64,000 nt of DNA from Alphaproteobacteria bacterium (GTDB taxonomy: Bacteria > Pseudomonadota > Alphaproteobacteria > Micavibrionales > Micavibrionaceae). Position 1 is the stretch's first letter. Each line of letters starts with the position of its first letter. Where the stretch lies: contig JAGNLJ010000004.1 in assembly GCA_017999645.1 (NCBI GenBank), positions 62,001-126,000 on the forward strand, written 5' to 3'. Below, piece by piece: positions 18,544 to 26,994 of this stretch. Both the position numbers and the translations under genes were made by a program. The notes below the pieces were generated by a model, which searched no databases, was not told where the DNA came from, and was given only the letters and a program-made list of their open reading frames with translations.

Positions 18544-18721
18544 TCCTGTCCTCCTAAAAGGGTTAAGGTGAATTTGTGATAATACGAGCACGCTAAAGCT
18601 TTTAGCGGCTTTTGCAAGGGAAAAAACGCCCGTTATTGCTGCCATGCGGGAATGATTGAAGTCAAAAAAAATGTCAAAGTATTTTCTTGAATCACACCAA
18701 CATTAATGTTAGATAATATGT

Positions 18722-19782
18722 GTGCTTTATTTCATAAGCCTTACGTTCCTAATCATTCTCGCGCTTTTTTACACGGCCCCGGCGTTCGCCGCCTGCACCT
18801 CGCCTGCCGGGGTGGCCGGAACACTCGAATGGTTTTCCGGCACATCGGAATACAAAATCTGTGACGGGACGAACTGGGATGTGATCGAGCTCGACAGCGT
18901 TAGCCTCGGCGCATGCTCTCCGATTGCAAACCGCGAATGGGATGCCACCCTGAAAGCCTACAAGATCTGCGATGCCTCCGGAGACTATAAAAGGATTAAT
19001 TGCATCGAGGACGGCCTTGTCGGTCACTGGAAGTTCAATGAAGCCAGCGGCCCGACAGCCGTGGATCATCACCGAGCGGCAATGACGGCACCTATGCCAA
19101 CAGCCCGACGCCGACGACCGGGCAGTATAACAACGCGCTCGAATTCAGCGGCGAACTGGGGTCGGACCCGACGCACGACCGCGTGGCCATAGGCGACCCT
19201 GCGGACGGCAGTCTTGATTTCGGCAGCGGGTCGTTCAGCTACGGCCTATGGCTTTATGCCACAGGGTCGGCAGGAAGTTATGACATGCCATGGACCAAGG
19301 GAGGGGGATGTGTAGGCTGCAGAGGTTACGACATGGAATTTGGCACCGGCAGCTGGACCACCTATATCGGCGATGGCGATGAGGTCAATACGTCACTCGT
19401 CAGCGCCAGCCCGATTCTGAATGCCTGGACGCATGTCATGGTGGTTGTCGACCGCCCGGCAAGCAAGCATAACACGTATGTCAACGGTGCCCTGGTTACA
19501 TCCGACAACATCTCCGCGACATTCGGCTCTGTCGACACAACGACACATGCAAACATCGGTGCCGCCACCACCGGCAATCACCCTTTCCTCGGGCTAATCG
19601 ACGACGTTCGCGTTTATAACCGCGCCTTGACCGCCGACGAGGTCGCTTTACTCTACAATGGCGGGCAGTCTTGCGGCGTCAGTTACGGCGCATGCTCTAC
19701 AGCCGGGCAAAAGGAATATGATCCGACCGACGGCATGCTCTGGTGCGACGGCACCGACCTGCGCGCGGTGAAAGCGCAGTAG
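18722..19782 (+). pseudogene. Secreted LamG/concanavalin-like domain protein, split by a frameshift
   Basis: Two frames make one protein of about 353 residues. The first (18722-19192, GTG start) has a signal peptide ending AFAACTS, two short cysteine-bearing repeats (EYKICDGTNWD, AYKICDASGDY) and the start of a LamG domain, LVGHWKFNEASGPTAVD. After codon GTG GAT near 19060-19068 the frame is lost. In the next frame the sequence continues as a proper LamG domain (GNDGTYANSP, NALEFSGELGS, FSYGLWLY, LIDDVRVYNRALTADEVALLYNGG) to a stop at 19782. One missing base near 19065 explains it: inserting one base gives VDSSPSGNDGTYAN. It is therefore a pseudogene, a phase-variable gene or a sequencing error. 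The C-terminal GACSTAGQKEYDPTDGMLWC resembles the N-terminal repeats. Confidence 0.75.
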
Positions 19783-19784
19783 GA

Positions 19785-20546
19785 TCAGATTTTGAATGGC
19801 TGCCCGGGTTTCGCCAGCGGCGCAACCTCTTCAGCATCCAGCCCCTGCAGGCCTAGTGCCTTTCCGTACTGATCGGTCAAATCGCCCTTTGCCTGCGAAC
19901 CCACATCATAGGAAATCGGTATCGCGCCCGATGGTGTTGATGGTGCGCCATCATAAGATTGAGGCCTAGCTTTCGGCATGTATCTTTCCTGCTCCGCTTC
20001 CGCATCCAGTTCCGCTTTGCTTTTACCAGGAGGATTCTTTTTTCGCTCTTCTTTTTCCGCTTCAAGTTTTTTTGTCAGCGCTTCCTGCTCCGCGAGCTCT
20101 TTCTTATAGAGTTCGCTTGGCCCGCGAGGTTCGGCCAGAGTCTTTTGACGCTTCTCTTCCTCCAGCCTTTGGGCCTCCTCGTCTTTCTTCAGCGCGTTGG
20201 GGTCTGACCCGCCGCCATTGAAACCTAAACCGCCTAAAATTCCCTGTTTTGTTTTTCCGGTCGTCTCATCGACCTTATTTCCGACGCCGCGCTGGGCATT
20301 TCCCAGGCCTTGGTCCACTGCCTGTCCCGCCTTTTGCTGACCTTTGCGCAGTTGCTCTTCCGCCTTACGTCTTGCCGCCCCTGCCGGATCCTGTGCATCG
20401 CGCAAATCCTGCTCGTTAAGGCCGGTTGTGCCTTTGAGTTTTTCCTTTGCAGCGTCTTGTGACCTGCGTGTTATACCGTCTACAGCACTATCTTTTAACT
20501 GCTCAAGTTTACGGCCTAAGCCCAAAAAATCATTACCGTCAGCCAT
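19785..20546 (-). CDS. Hypothetical low-complexity Lys/Glu/Gln-rich protein
   Basis: The 253-residue protein has no signal peptide or membrane segment. Residues 40-200 are rich in Ala, Lys, Glu and Gln, with predicted coiled coil (AEEQLRKGQQKAGQAVDQ, LEEEKRQKTLAEP, LTKKLEAEKEERKKN). AAGGAG lies 8 nt before the ATG, supporting expression. It converges with the LamG gene, stop codons 2 nt apart. No family recognised. Confidence 0.65.
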   Translation of the reverse strand: MADGNDFLGLGRKLEQLKDSAVDGITRRSQDAAKEKLKGTTGLNEQDLRDAQDPAGAARRKAEEQLRKGQQKAGQAVDQGLGNAQRGVGNKVDETTGKTKQGILGGLGFNGGGSDPNALKKDEEAQRLEEEKRQKTLAEPRGPSELYKKELAEQEALTKKLEAEKEERKKNPPGKSKAELDAEAEQERYMPKARPQSYDGAPSTPSGAIPISYDVGSQAKGDLTDQYGKALGLQGLDAEEVAPLAKPGQPFKI

Positions 20547-20629
20547 AATTTTATCTCCTTACGATTACCGCCAAGAGATTCATGCTTTCACAAAATCATT
20601 AAGGTAATATTAAGCAACGGTGATGGTCG

Positions 20630-20872
20630 TTAAGGATTGAGAGCCGCCGCGACCTGCTTCTCTAACATATGATTGAGCGCCCCAACCTCCTCCGCCATCA
20701 GATTAAGAATATGCGCCAGGTTGTCGAACAGCGGATCGTCTTCGGTTTCTTCATCCCGGGACAGGTTCAAAATTGCCCGCGCGGCGCTGATGTAATTTTC
20801 GTGACGTTCATAAGCCAGCTTGATCAAAATCGCTTTCTGAACGGCTGGATTGTTTTCCTGGTCTGAATTCAT
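20630..20872 (-). CDS. Hypothetical small acidic protein (80 aa)
   Basis: The 80-residue, mostly helical acidic protein starts at ATG 20872 after GGGGGACTAC, a usable ribosome site. Its amphipathic helices (KAILIKLAYERHENYISAAR, LFDNLAHILNLMAEEVGAL) suggest a small dimerising or adaptor protein. It is divergent from the XRE regulator across a 145-bp gap. No family recognised. Confidence 0.55.
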   Translation of the reverse strand: MNSDQENNPAVQKAILIKLAYERHENYISAARAILNLSRDEETEDDPLFDNLAHILNLMAEEVGALNHMLEKQVAAALNP

Positions 20873-20960
20873 GTAGTCCCCCTTTTTTGAAATCCCACCC
20901 CTGAATTATTCTCGAAATGCCATCGTATGCAACTAAAAGTGATATCAATTGAGGTTAAAC

Positions 20961-20974
20961 TTGCTATATATAAA
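20961..20974 (+). promoter_or_regulatory. Putative extended -10 promoter upstream of the XRE gene
   Basis: TTGCTATATATAA contains an extended -10 (TG-C-TATATA) about 45 nt before the XRE start codon. The same 13-mer occurs upstream of aroG at 33783-33795. The -35 is weak. A TGCAACT half-site lies just upstream at 20928-20934. Confidence 0.35.
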
Positions 20975-21017
20975 GTTATCCCCTTTGGCTTGATAACAAA
21001 CGCATTTCAGGTGAATC

Positions 21018-21665
21018 ATGATTACGAAAGAGCAATGCCGCGCCGCCCGCAACTTCCTGGGCCTTAAACAATCTGAGCTTGCAAGTGATTGCGGCCTTTC
21101 AAAAACGGCGATCACGCATTTCGAAAGCGGGCTGTTTCATCCGCGCGCCGAAAACATGGCGAATATCCGCGCGGCGCTGGAGAAACGCGGCATCGAATTC
21201 GTCGGCACTTACGGCATTCAGAAACGCCAGACGCTTTTTCAATTGCTAGAGGGCGAGATGGTTCATCTCGATCTGTGGGATGACATTTTCAACACGCTCA
21301 AAAGAAAAGGCGGCGAAGTTCTGATCTCGCATCTCGATGAGCGCAGTGTTTTTCAAAGGCATCCTGAAGAGCTGATGTCGCATCTGAAACGCTTGAAAGA
21401 CCATAAAATCACGGAGCGCCTGCTTCTCTGTGAAGGTGATACGTTCTTTGTCCAGGACCCGTCCTGTTACCGCTGGCTGCCGAAAGAAATTTACAAGAGC
21501 GGCATGGCATCGTTCCTCTACGGCAATAAGCTGGTCCTGAAATTCTGGAACAACTCGCTGTGCCTGATCATCGAGAACAAGGAAATCTTCGCGCAGGAGA
21601 GGCAGCGTTTTGAATATCTCTGGGCAAATGCGCTGATCCCGAAGCTCCCGGCGACCGCCGCTTAA
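21018..21665 (+). CDS. XRE-type regulator with a TrmB-like C-terminal effector region
   Basis: The 215-residue protein has an N-terminal XRE/HTH domain (about 1-60: GLKQSELASDCGLSKTAITHFESG). The C-terminal part (about 75-210) ends with the pattern LYGNKLVLKFWNNSLCLIIENKEIFAQERQRFEYLWANA, reminiscent of the PLD-like effector region at the end of TrmB-type regulators ('...I...LI..N...A...R..FE.LW..A'). An XRE head on such a tail is unusual. The adjacent gene starts 111 bp downstream behind a 17-bp perfect palindrome that could be its operator. Ligand unknown; the effector assignment is tentative. Confidence 0.75.
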   Translation: MITKEQCRAARNFLGLKQSELASDCGLSKTAITHFESGLFHPRAENMANIRAALEKRGIEFVGTYGIQKRQTLFQLLEGEMVHLDLWDDIFNTLKRKGGEVLISHLDERSVFQRHPEELMSHLKRLKDHKITERLLLCEGDTFFVQDPSCYRWLPKEIYKSGMASFLYGNKLVLKFWNNSLCLIIENKEIFAQERQRFEYLWANALIPKLPATAA

Positions 21666-21744
21666 GATACAAAGTTACATACACCGATATTCATCTTCAA
21701 AATAACTTGCACGGTAGCAACTGTTCATGCTTTGTTTTCTCTAA

Positions 21745-21761
21745 TGCAACTTTAAGTTGCA
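21745..21761. promoter_or_regulatory. 17-bp perfect palindrome, candidate operator
   Basis: TGCAACTT-T-AAGTTGCA has 8-bp arms around one central base, ending 15 nt before the ATG of the acyltransferase-like gene. A looser dyad TTGC-N6-GCAA lies upstream at 21707-21720, and a single TGCAACT is at 20928-20934 ahead of the XRE gene. The shared core makes the XRE protein a natural candidate binder; this is inference. Confidence 0.5.
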
Positions 21762-21776
21762 CTTGTGGGACTTCAA

Positions 21777-22742
21777 ATGAACAAACTGACTTATGAGTTT
21801 CTGCGAAGCGTGCTGTCAGGCGATGAAAACGCCCGTGACGACAGCTATGTCAATTCCCCGCTCTATTACATGCTGACCGGCCGCAAGGGTGCCCAGCTTT
21901 ACAGGAATGATGATTCTGCGCTGGTCACCTGTGCTCATCCCCATACCGACCACCGCCTGCTGGTCTTTCCCGAGATCGGCCATGGCGATTACAGCCTGAC
22001 TGCGGCGGTTCTGAACATGATCACGCCGCCCGCGAACGGCGTGCAACTCGCGCGCTACCATGAGGACGATCTGAAGAAGCTTAAAAAGCAGATCGATGGC
22101 CCGAACGATTCCAATGTCAGCACGATCACGGTCACCGAGGAGAATGTGCTCGACTGGCGTTATCCGGTCCGCGTTCTGGATACGGCCCTCGTCGCCGCGC
22201 TTGAGGGGCATGATTTTCAATCGATCCGCAGCAAGTTCAAACAGGCCGCCAGCCATATCACGCATGTCCCGCTCAATCGCGGCACGGCGCTGCGCCTGAT
22301 GAAAGCGTGCCTGAAATACTGGGAAGGCAGCATGATCTATAATTCCAAGGACAGCGAGAATATGTCGGAATTTTACGTCGAGCTTTTTAAAGTGATGGAG
22401 GACTATCCCGAAATGCTCCAGGGACTTTTGTTCATGGAGGGGAAAAAGCCGCTGGGTTTTTCAATCTGGGACCAGCCGACGGATCACACATCCAACCTGC
22501 TCGCGAATTTGTCCGATGGTTCGGTCACGGGGCTTGCGGATTACCAGACCATTACGGTCTGCCGGACGCTCCGTGATCAGGGCATCCAGTATCTTAACCG
22601 CGGCGGATCGGAGACCCAGAATCTCGATGCCTTCAAGGCCAAGTTCAAACCGGCGAAGACGATCAATATCCTGTCTGCCGATGTGATTTATAAAAAGCCG
22701 AAGCACCACAATATCGAGGTTCACACCCTCGTGGCGGGGTAA
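21777..22742 (+). CDS. GNAT-fold acyltransferase-like protein (DUF2156/LPG-synthase-C type)
   Basis: The protein has 321 residues from ATG 21777, which follows GTGGGA at suitable spacing; a GTG at 21765 is an alternative. The pattern DWRYPVRVLDTALVAALEGHDFQSIRSKFKQA, then GFSIWDQP and QGIQYLNRGGSETQNLDAFKAKFKP, fits the tandem-GNAT family that includes the C-terminal domain of phosphatidylglycerol lysyltransferase (DUF2156). No membrane segments are visible, so it would be a soluble acyl- or aminoacyl-transferase. Substrate unknown. It is probably controlled by the upstream XRE protein. Confidence 0.55.
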   Translation: MNKLTYEFLRSVLSGDENARDDSYVNSPLYYMLTGRKGAQLYRNDDSALVTCAHPHTDHRLLVFPEIGHGDYSLTAAVLNMITPPANGVQLARYHEDDLKKLKKQIDGPNDSNVSTITVTEENVLDWRYPVRVLDTALVAALEGHDFQSIRSKFKQAASHITHVPLNRGTALRLMKACLKYWEGSMIYNSKDSENMSEFYVELFKVMEDYPEMLQGLLFMEGKKPLGFSIWDQPTDHTSNLLANLSDGSVTGLADYQTITVCRTLRDQGIQYLNRGGSETQNLDAFKAKFKPAKTINILSADVIYKKPKHHNIEVHTLVAG

Positions 22743-22762
22743 TCTGGTTTGATTAAGGGAAA

Positions 22763-22838
22763 TGGCGCGCCCGAAGAGATTCGAACTCCTAACCTTCTGA
22801 TCCGTAGTCAGATGCTCTATCCGTTGAGCTACGGGCGC
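22763..22838 (-). tRNA. tRNA-Arg (anticodon ACG)
   Basis: On the minus strand the cloverleaf runs from GCGCCCG (22838) to its pairing partner CGGGCGC, discriminator G, and an encoded CCA (22763-22765). The D loop is AGCTCAACGGATAGAGC. The anticodon stem TCTGA/TCAGA encloses CTACGGA, giving anticodon ACG, read as ICG. The T arm is GGTTCGAATC-like (AGGAGTTCGAATCTCTT). Confidence 0.95.
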
Positions 22839-23086
22839 ATGGTGCTTTGTAAATAAGGCTTAAAGCGGAGCAGACCATACTTGAAAGAAAAAACGAATGC
22901 AAGCAATCCGGCAGGGCCTTATTTGGGCTCAAACTTTTGAAGATTCACACAAATCTATGCACAACCATACTCACGGCGCTTGACTCCGCCTTTTACAGAG
23001 GCGATGCTGGCAGGGGTTGACTTTTATGACGAGTAGCTTTCAAATCCCCTGCATTATATAAAACCCTTACGTATTGAATTTTTAGG

Positions 23087-24286
23087 ATGTCCAGAAACAT
23101 GACCTTCCGGAACGTTTTCGCCCTGACGCTGGGCCTCGTGGCCTGCTCGGGCCTGACGGCCTCTTTGGCGCACGCGCAGCAGCCTGTCTCCAGGCCTATC
23201 GAGATCAACGCCTACCCGATGAACGAGCAGCTTAAATCGCAGATTTACAGCAAGCCTTCGCAGATGCAGGACATCTCGCCCGAACAGGTTCGCGGCAAAA
23301 CATATTTCGAACCGACATCAACCATCGTCACGCAAAAGGTCAACGACCTCTCGACCGATCTCGACACACTGCAGGGCAAAGTCGCCATGCTCTCCGCCAA
23401 CCTCAACGCGCTCCAGCGCGAAGGCGAAGGCAAGGCCGCTGAATATTACGCAGCCGTCGCCACTATCAACACGCAATTACAAGCCGGCACCACGCCCGGC
23501 AACCCGCGCCTGCTGAAGCGCGTCAGCCTTGCTGAAAGCAGCCTCGAGAATCTCGGCTCGTCCGTTGCAACGCTGAACCAGCTCGCCGCCGAAGCTGCAA
23601 CGACATCCTCTGAAGCCTCTTACCTGTTAGAGGCCGTTCGCGCCGCTTACGGTCTCTCGGGCGCGATCGAGGAAGACCATGTCCGTCTCTCCGAACTTGA
23701 AGACGGCGTCAACAACACGATGGTGATTATCGAGCGCCTGCTGAACAACGTGAACGACGACATCACGCGCACGACGACATACCTGAGCTCCGAGCGTAAC
23801 AACCTCCGCACACTTGCCCTTGCCGTTTCGAACGGCGACCTGTACGGCAAATCGCTTTCCAACCGTCCGTTCTCTTCGGTTGCGACAGAAGCTTCGGCTG
23901 ATGCCTCGATGCCTGTCACCGCTGGTTCGCCCGGTCTGGTGGGCGGCAATGGCAGCTACGGTCGCCAGGCTGCGCCGCTGTCGGGTCCGCGCCCACTGGT
24001 CAAAATCAAATTCGACCAGGCCAACGTAAATTATGAAGAGCCCGTCTATGTCGCCGTCAACGAGGCGCTGCAGCGTTACCCCGATGCGCGTTTTGATCTC
24101 GTCGCCGTGCACCCTGCGAATGGAAATGCCGCCGAGGTCGCGATCGAAAGCACCAAGGCGCGCCGCAACGCCGAGAAAGTCCTGCGCACCCTCACCCAGA
24201 TGGGGCTGCCACTCGACCGTATCGACCTCTCGCACAAGCAGAGCCCGGATGCGTCTTCGAACGAAGTTCACCTCTATATCCATTGA
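23087..24286 (+). CDS. OmpA-family periplasmic/outer-membrane protein
   Basis: The 399-residue protein has a signal peptide cleaved about AHA|QQP. The middle part (about 80-250) is helical and coiled-coil-like (LSTDLDTLQGKVAMLSANLNALQ; ERLLNNVNDDITRTTTYL). The C-terminal 100 residues form an OmpA-like domain (LVKIKFDQANVNYEEPV...ARFDLVAVHPANG...ARRNAEKVLRTLTQMGLPLDRI), normally binding peptidoglycan; the usual G-x-TD-x-G is changed to HPANGNA, so binding may be altered. The start is ATG 23087 or ATG 23099, the latter better spaced from TTTAGGA. No close named relative recognised. Confidence 0.75.
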   Translation: MSRNMTFRNVFALTLGLVACSGLTASLAHAQQPVSRPIEINAYPMNEQLKSQIYSKPSQMQDISPEQVRGKTYFEPTSTIVTQKVNDLSTDLDTLQGKVAMLSANLNALQREGEGKAAEYYAAVATINTQLQAGTTPGNPRLLKRVSLAESSLENLGSSVATLNQLAAEAATTSSEASYLLEAVRAAYGLSGAIEEDHVRLSELEDGVNNTMVIIERLLNNVNDDITRTTTYLSSERNNLRTLALAVSNGDLYGKSLSNRPFSSVATEASADASMPVTAGSPGLVGGNGSYGRQAAPLSGPRPLVKIKFDQANVNYEEPVYVAVNEALQRYPDARFDLVAVHPANGNAAEVAIESTKARRNAEKVLRTLTQMGLPLDRIDLSHKQSPDASSNEVHLYIH

Positions 24287-24328
24287 GTTTGCTTATTTTT
24301 CCCTGTCCTCTTATAGAAGGGCTGCGGT

Positions 24329-24405
24329 GTCCCCGTAGCTCAGCTGGATAGAGCACAGGTTTCCTAAACCTGGGGCCGGAGGTTCAAATCCTCTCGGGGA
24401 CGCCA
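24329..24405 (+). tRNA. tRNA-Arg (anticodon CCT)
   Basis: GTCCCCG pairs with CGGGGAC; discriminator G and encoded CCA end at 24405. The anticodon stem CAGGT/ACCTG encloses TTCCTAA, giving CCT. The T arm is GGAGGTTCAAATCCTCT. The last 25 nt plus 4 nt of flank are repeated exactly at 24471-24499. Confidence 0.95.
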
Positions 24406-24470
24406 ATTAATATAAGGTATCGGCAATTTGAACCTCCTTTTTTAAAAGATAGCGCGGCAAAGCCGCGCGG

Positions 24471-24499
24471 GGTTCAAATCCTCTCGGGGACGCCAATTA
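24471..24499 (+). repeat. Duplicated tRNA-Arg 3' end (attachment-site-like scar)
   Basis: GGTTCAAATCCTCTCGGGGA followed by CGCCAATTA is a 29-bp exact copy of 24381-24409, the T arm and acceptor 3' end of the tRNA-Arg(CCT) gene plus 4 nt of flank. Tyrosine integrases commonly use this part of tRNA genes as attB, so the pair looks like attL/attR with almost nothing between (61 bp). The interval also holds ATTTGAACCTCC (24426-24437), an inverted copy of 24378-24389, and a 7-bp hairpin GCGCGGC-AAA-GCCGCGC (24452-24468). No integrase gene is present. Confidence 0.75.
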
Positions 24500-24549
24500 G
24501 CCTTGATTTATGCACTCAAAAGCTTAGGATGCCCGGCACGGAATAATAT

Positions 24550-25425
24550 ATGCAAAACGATACACCCGATAACATGGAACAGACCGGCTCCGATCAGAAC
24601 GTGATCGTGCGCCTCGCCCGCGATGAGCGCGAGATCGAAGAAGCGCAGCGCCTGCGTTACCGCGTCTTCTATGAAGAGCTGGCGGCGACAGCGGACAAGG
24701 AAATGGCGCTGGTGCGCCTCGACCGCGACGACTTCGATAAATACGCCGACCATCTTGTGGTCACCGACGAACGCCGTCCTGCCGGCGACCGCATCGTCGG
24801 CACGTACCGCCTGCTACGCCGCGAACTCGCGATGAAATTCGGCGGGTTCTACAGCAGCACCGAATTCGACATTGCACCGCTTCTGAATTCAGGTCACTCG
24901 CTGCTGGAGCTTGGACGCTCCTGCGTTATGCCGGAATACCGGACGCGCCCGGTTCTGCAATTGCTCTGGCAAGGCATCGCCGATTACATGACCGATCACA
25001 AAATTGACCTGCTGTTCGGCTGCGCATCGCTGCACGGCACAGACATCAAGAACATCTCGACGCCGCTGTCATACCTGCATCACTATCACCTCGCGCCTGA
25101 ATATCTGCGCCCGCGCGCGCTGAAGGGCCGCTATATCAACATGAACATCATCCCGAAAGAAGATATCGACCGCAAGCGCGCCTTCGCCAAGCTGCCGCCG
25201 CTGATCAAGGGATACCTCCGTGTCGGCGCGACAATCGGCGACGGCGCCGTGATCGATGAACAATTCAACACCACGGACGTCTGCATCCTAATGCAGACCA
25301 ACATGGTGAGCAGCCGTTACCGCAAACATTACGAACGCAAGATTCAAAAATCGCTTTCGGGCGAGAGTAATGTCGAACAGTTTTCACCGCTGCCTAAAGA
25401 GCGCGGCGACGATGAGCTCATTTAA
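24550..25425 (+). CDS. olsB: L-ornithine N-alpha-acyltransferase
   Basis: The 291-residue GNAT-type enzyme transfers a 3-hydroxyacyl chain to ornithine, the first step of ornithine lipid synthesis. Family features are RLRYRVFYEEL near the N-terminus, DHLVVTDE, IVGTYRLL, ELGRSCVMPEYR and FGCASLHGTD. It overlaps olsA by 14 nt, so the pair is translationally coupled. Cytoplasmic, acting at the membrane surface. Confidence 0.88.
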   Translation: MQNDTPDNMEQTGSDQNVIVRLARDEREIEEAQRLRYRVFYEELAATADKEMALVRLDRDDFDKYADHLVVTDERRPAGDRIVGTYRLLRRELAMKFGGFYSSTEFDIAPLLNSGHSLLELGRSCVMPEYRTRPVLQLLWQGIADYMTDHKIDLLFGCASLHGTDIKNISTPLSYLHHYHLAPEYLRPRALKGRYINMNIIPKEDIDRKRAFAKLPPLIKGYLRVGATIGDGAVIDEQFNTTDVCILMQTNMVSSRYRKHYERKIQKSLSGESNVEQFSPLPKERGDDELI

Positions 25426-26182
25426 AGCTTCCCTAAAAATGCTGGCCTTTGTTTTGTGGTCGCTGGTGCTCGTGCCGCCGCAAATGCTGATCCTCGCGTT
25501 TCACCAAGGCAGGCACGCTTACGCCATTCCGTTCCTCTGGGAGAACGGCGTGCGCACGATTTTTCAAATCCGCTACACCATCGAAGGCGTCCCGCTACGC
25601 GGGCACCAGGTTTTCTACATGTCGAACCACCTTTCCTATCTCGACGTGCCACTACTCGGCAGTATCCTGCGTGCGTCCTTCGTCGCCAAAAGCGAAGTCG
25701 GAAAATGGCCTGTCTTCGGTTTTCTCTCGAAGCTTCAGCAGACGGAATTCATCGAGAGAAAAAGAACTTCGATTGGCCGCGAAACCGGAAAACTCGCTGA
25801 AAAAATCGCGAACGGCCGCAGCCTGGTCCTTTTCCCGGAAGGCACATCGACCAGCGGCTATGAAGTTTTTCCATTCAAATCGAGCCTGTTCACGCTCGCA
25901 TTGGGAAACGGCAACGAAGATATTTTTCTGCAGCCCGTCACGATCAGTCTTCTGAAAGTGAACGGCGAGGCGCCGCAGACAAAAGACGAGCGCGATCTGT
26001 ACGCATGGCCACTTGATCTCGACATGGAACTGCCGCCGCACCTGTTCCGTTTCGCCAAAACATCGGGCGCAGATTTACGCGTAACATTCCATCCGCCTGT
26101 GCGTGCCCGCGATTTCACCGACAGAAAAGTGCTTGCCAAAACCTGTCATGACAGCGTAAGCAATGGGCTGAAAGCCGCCTAG
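25412..26182 (+). CDS. olsA: 1-acylglycerol-3-phosphate-type O-acyltransferase, OlsA-like
   Basis: The 256-residue PlsC-family enzyme has an N-terminal membrane helix (LAFVLWSLVLVPPQMLILAF), the catalytic box NHLSYLD (H-x4-D) and the second box FPEGTSTSG. Directly coupled to olsB, it would acylate lyso-ornithine lipid to ornithine lipid. ATG 25412 is preferred because it begins the conserved part; an ATG at 25370 (14 codons longer, after GAGAG) is possible. Confidence 0.87.
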   Translation: MSSFKASLKMLAFVLWSLVLVPPQMLILAFHQGRHAYAIPFLWENGVRTIFQIRYTIEGVPLRGHQVFYMSNHLSYLDVPLLGSILRASFVAKSEVGKWPVFGFLSKLQQTEFIERKRTSIGRETGKLAEKIANGRSLVLFPEGTSTSGYEVFPFKSSLFTLALGNGNEDIFLQPVTISLLKVNGEAPQTKDERDLYAWPLDLDMELPPHLFRFAKTSGADLRVTFHPPVRARDFTDRKVLAKTCHDSVSNGLKAA

Positions 26183-26209
26183 AGCGGACGAGATAAAGGG
26201 AAGAAGACC

Positions 26210-26440
26210 ATGGCTAATTTCACACAGCAAGAAATCACCCGCCTGCAGGCCTATATGCAGACGACCTTCAACAACCCCAATATCTACCTGAAACCGCGTA
26301 AAAACGGCGATTCCGTCGAAGTCGACATCAACGGCGAATTCATCGGCACGATCTACAAGGACGAGGAAGACGGCGAAACGTCCTATGATTTCAATATGGC
26401 GATTCTCGATATCGACCTGCCCGGGTCAAAAGCGGCCTGA
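26210..26440 (+). CDS. DUF3126-family small protein
   Basis: The 76-residue soluble protein is recognisable from IYLKPRKNGDSVEVDINGEFIGTIYKDEEDGETSYDFNMAILDIDL, the whole-length pattern of DUF3126, a family I know only from alphaproteobacteria and without assigned function. GGGAAGAAGACC precedes the ATG. It lies 27 nt downstream of olsA and may be cotranscribed with it. Confidence 0.85.
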   Translation: MANFTQQEITRLQAYMQTTFNNPNIYLKPRKNGDSVEVDINGEFIGTIYKDEEDGETSYDFNMAILDIDLPGSKAA

Positions 26441-26487
26441 TTTAACTCAAAAAACCCTTATTTTCCAAACTCTTTGCCAGCAATGGC

Positions 26488-26507
26488 TGTAATTTGCTAA
26501 AATTACA
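26488..26507. promoter_or_regulatory. Perfect inverted repeat upstream of the secreted-protein operon
   Basis: TGTAATTT-GCTA-AAATTACA, an 8-bp dyad with a 4-nt centre, lies 35 nt before the TTG start at 26542. It is too AT-rich and lacks a T tract for a normal terminator, so an operator is more likely. Confidence 0.4.
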
Positions 26508-26541
26508 GGAGCGGTCATCTTGACCATCGACGGGGCGGCTT

Positions 26542-26994
26542 TTGAGAATTTTCGCAGTTTTATTCCTGTTTTCAGGGGTTTTTGCAGTCATGGCGCCTGC
26601 CGCCCCTGCCCATGCCGCCGAGCGGCTCGGCTTCGGGGGTAAAATCGGCGAAAGCTCGCGCCTTGCCCTCAGCCATTACCTCCAGCGTGACATTTCTGGC
26701 GATCTGTTGATCGCGCCCGTGGACCTCAACGAAGACGGGCTTGATGAGTTCATCGTCCATGACAAAAACTGCGGCAAGATATCTTCGCCCTGCAGCTTCA
26801 TCGTTCTCTCGGAAAACGAGAGCGGCATTCAAAAACTGGGCGATATCCCTGCCCGCGCGCTCGCACTCGGCAATGACAATACGAAGGGTGTCCGCAGCCT
26901 GCTGGCCTATCAAAGCACAGTGAATGATTACAATTACACGGTTTATGTATGGGAACCCAATCAGGGCCAGTATATAATGGCAGGGCAAAAATGA
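26542..26994 (+). CDS. Hypothetical secreted protein (FG-GAP/VCBS-like)
   Basis: The 150-residue protein starts at TTG, because an in-frame TGA at 26521 excludes longer forms and no ATG precedes the signal peptide. The signal is cleaved about AHA|AER. The segment LLIAPVDLNEDGLDEFIVHD is an acidic DxNxDGxxE motif of the calcium-binding FG-GAP/VCBS repeat kind. One cysteine pair (NCGKISSPC). It overlaps the next gene as ATGA, so the three secreted proteins probably form one operon. Confidence 0.65.
   Translation: MRIFAVLFLFSGVFAVMAPAAPAHAAERLGFGGKIGESSRLALSHYLQRDISGDLLIAPVDLNEDGLDEFIVHDKNCGKISSPCSFIVLSENESGIQKLGDIPARALALGNDNTKGVRSLLAYQSTVNDYNYTVYVWEPNQGQYIMAGQK

Noticed and set aside
18544..18721. 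Sigma-54/NtrC-type promoter upstream of glnII
   Set aside because: Looked for TGGCAC-N5-TTGC on the minus strand; only a TGCAA fragment (18611-18617 area) without its partner was found.
24452..24468. GCGCGGC-AAA-GCCGCGC hairpin as a terminator
   Set aside because: No T tract follows on either strand; treated as part of the integration scar.
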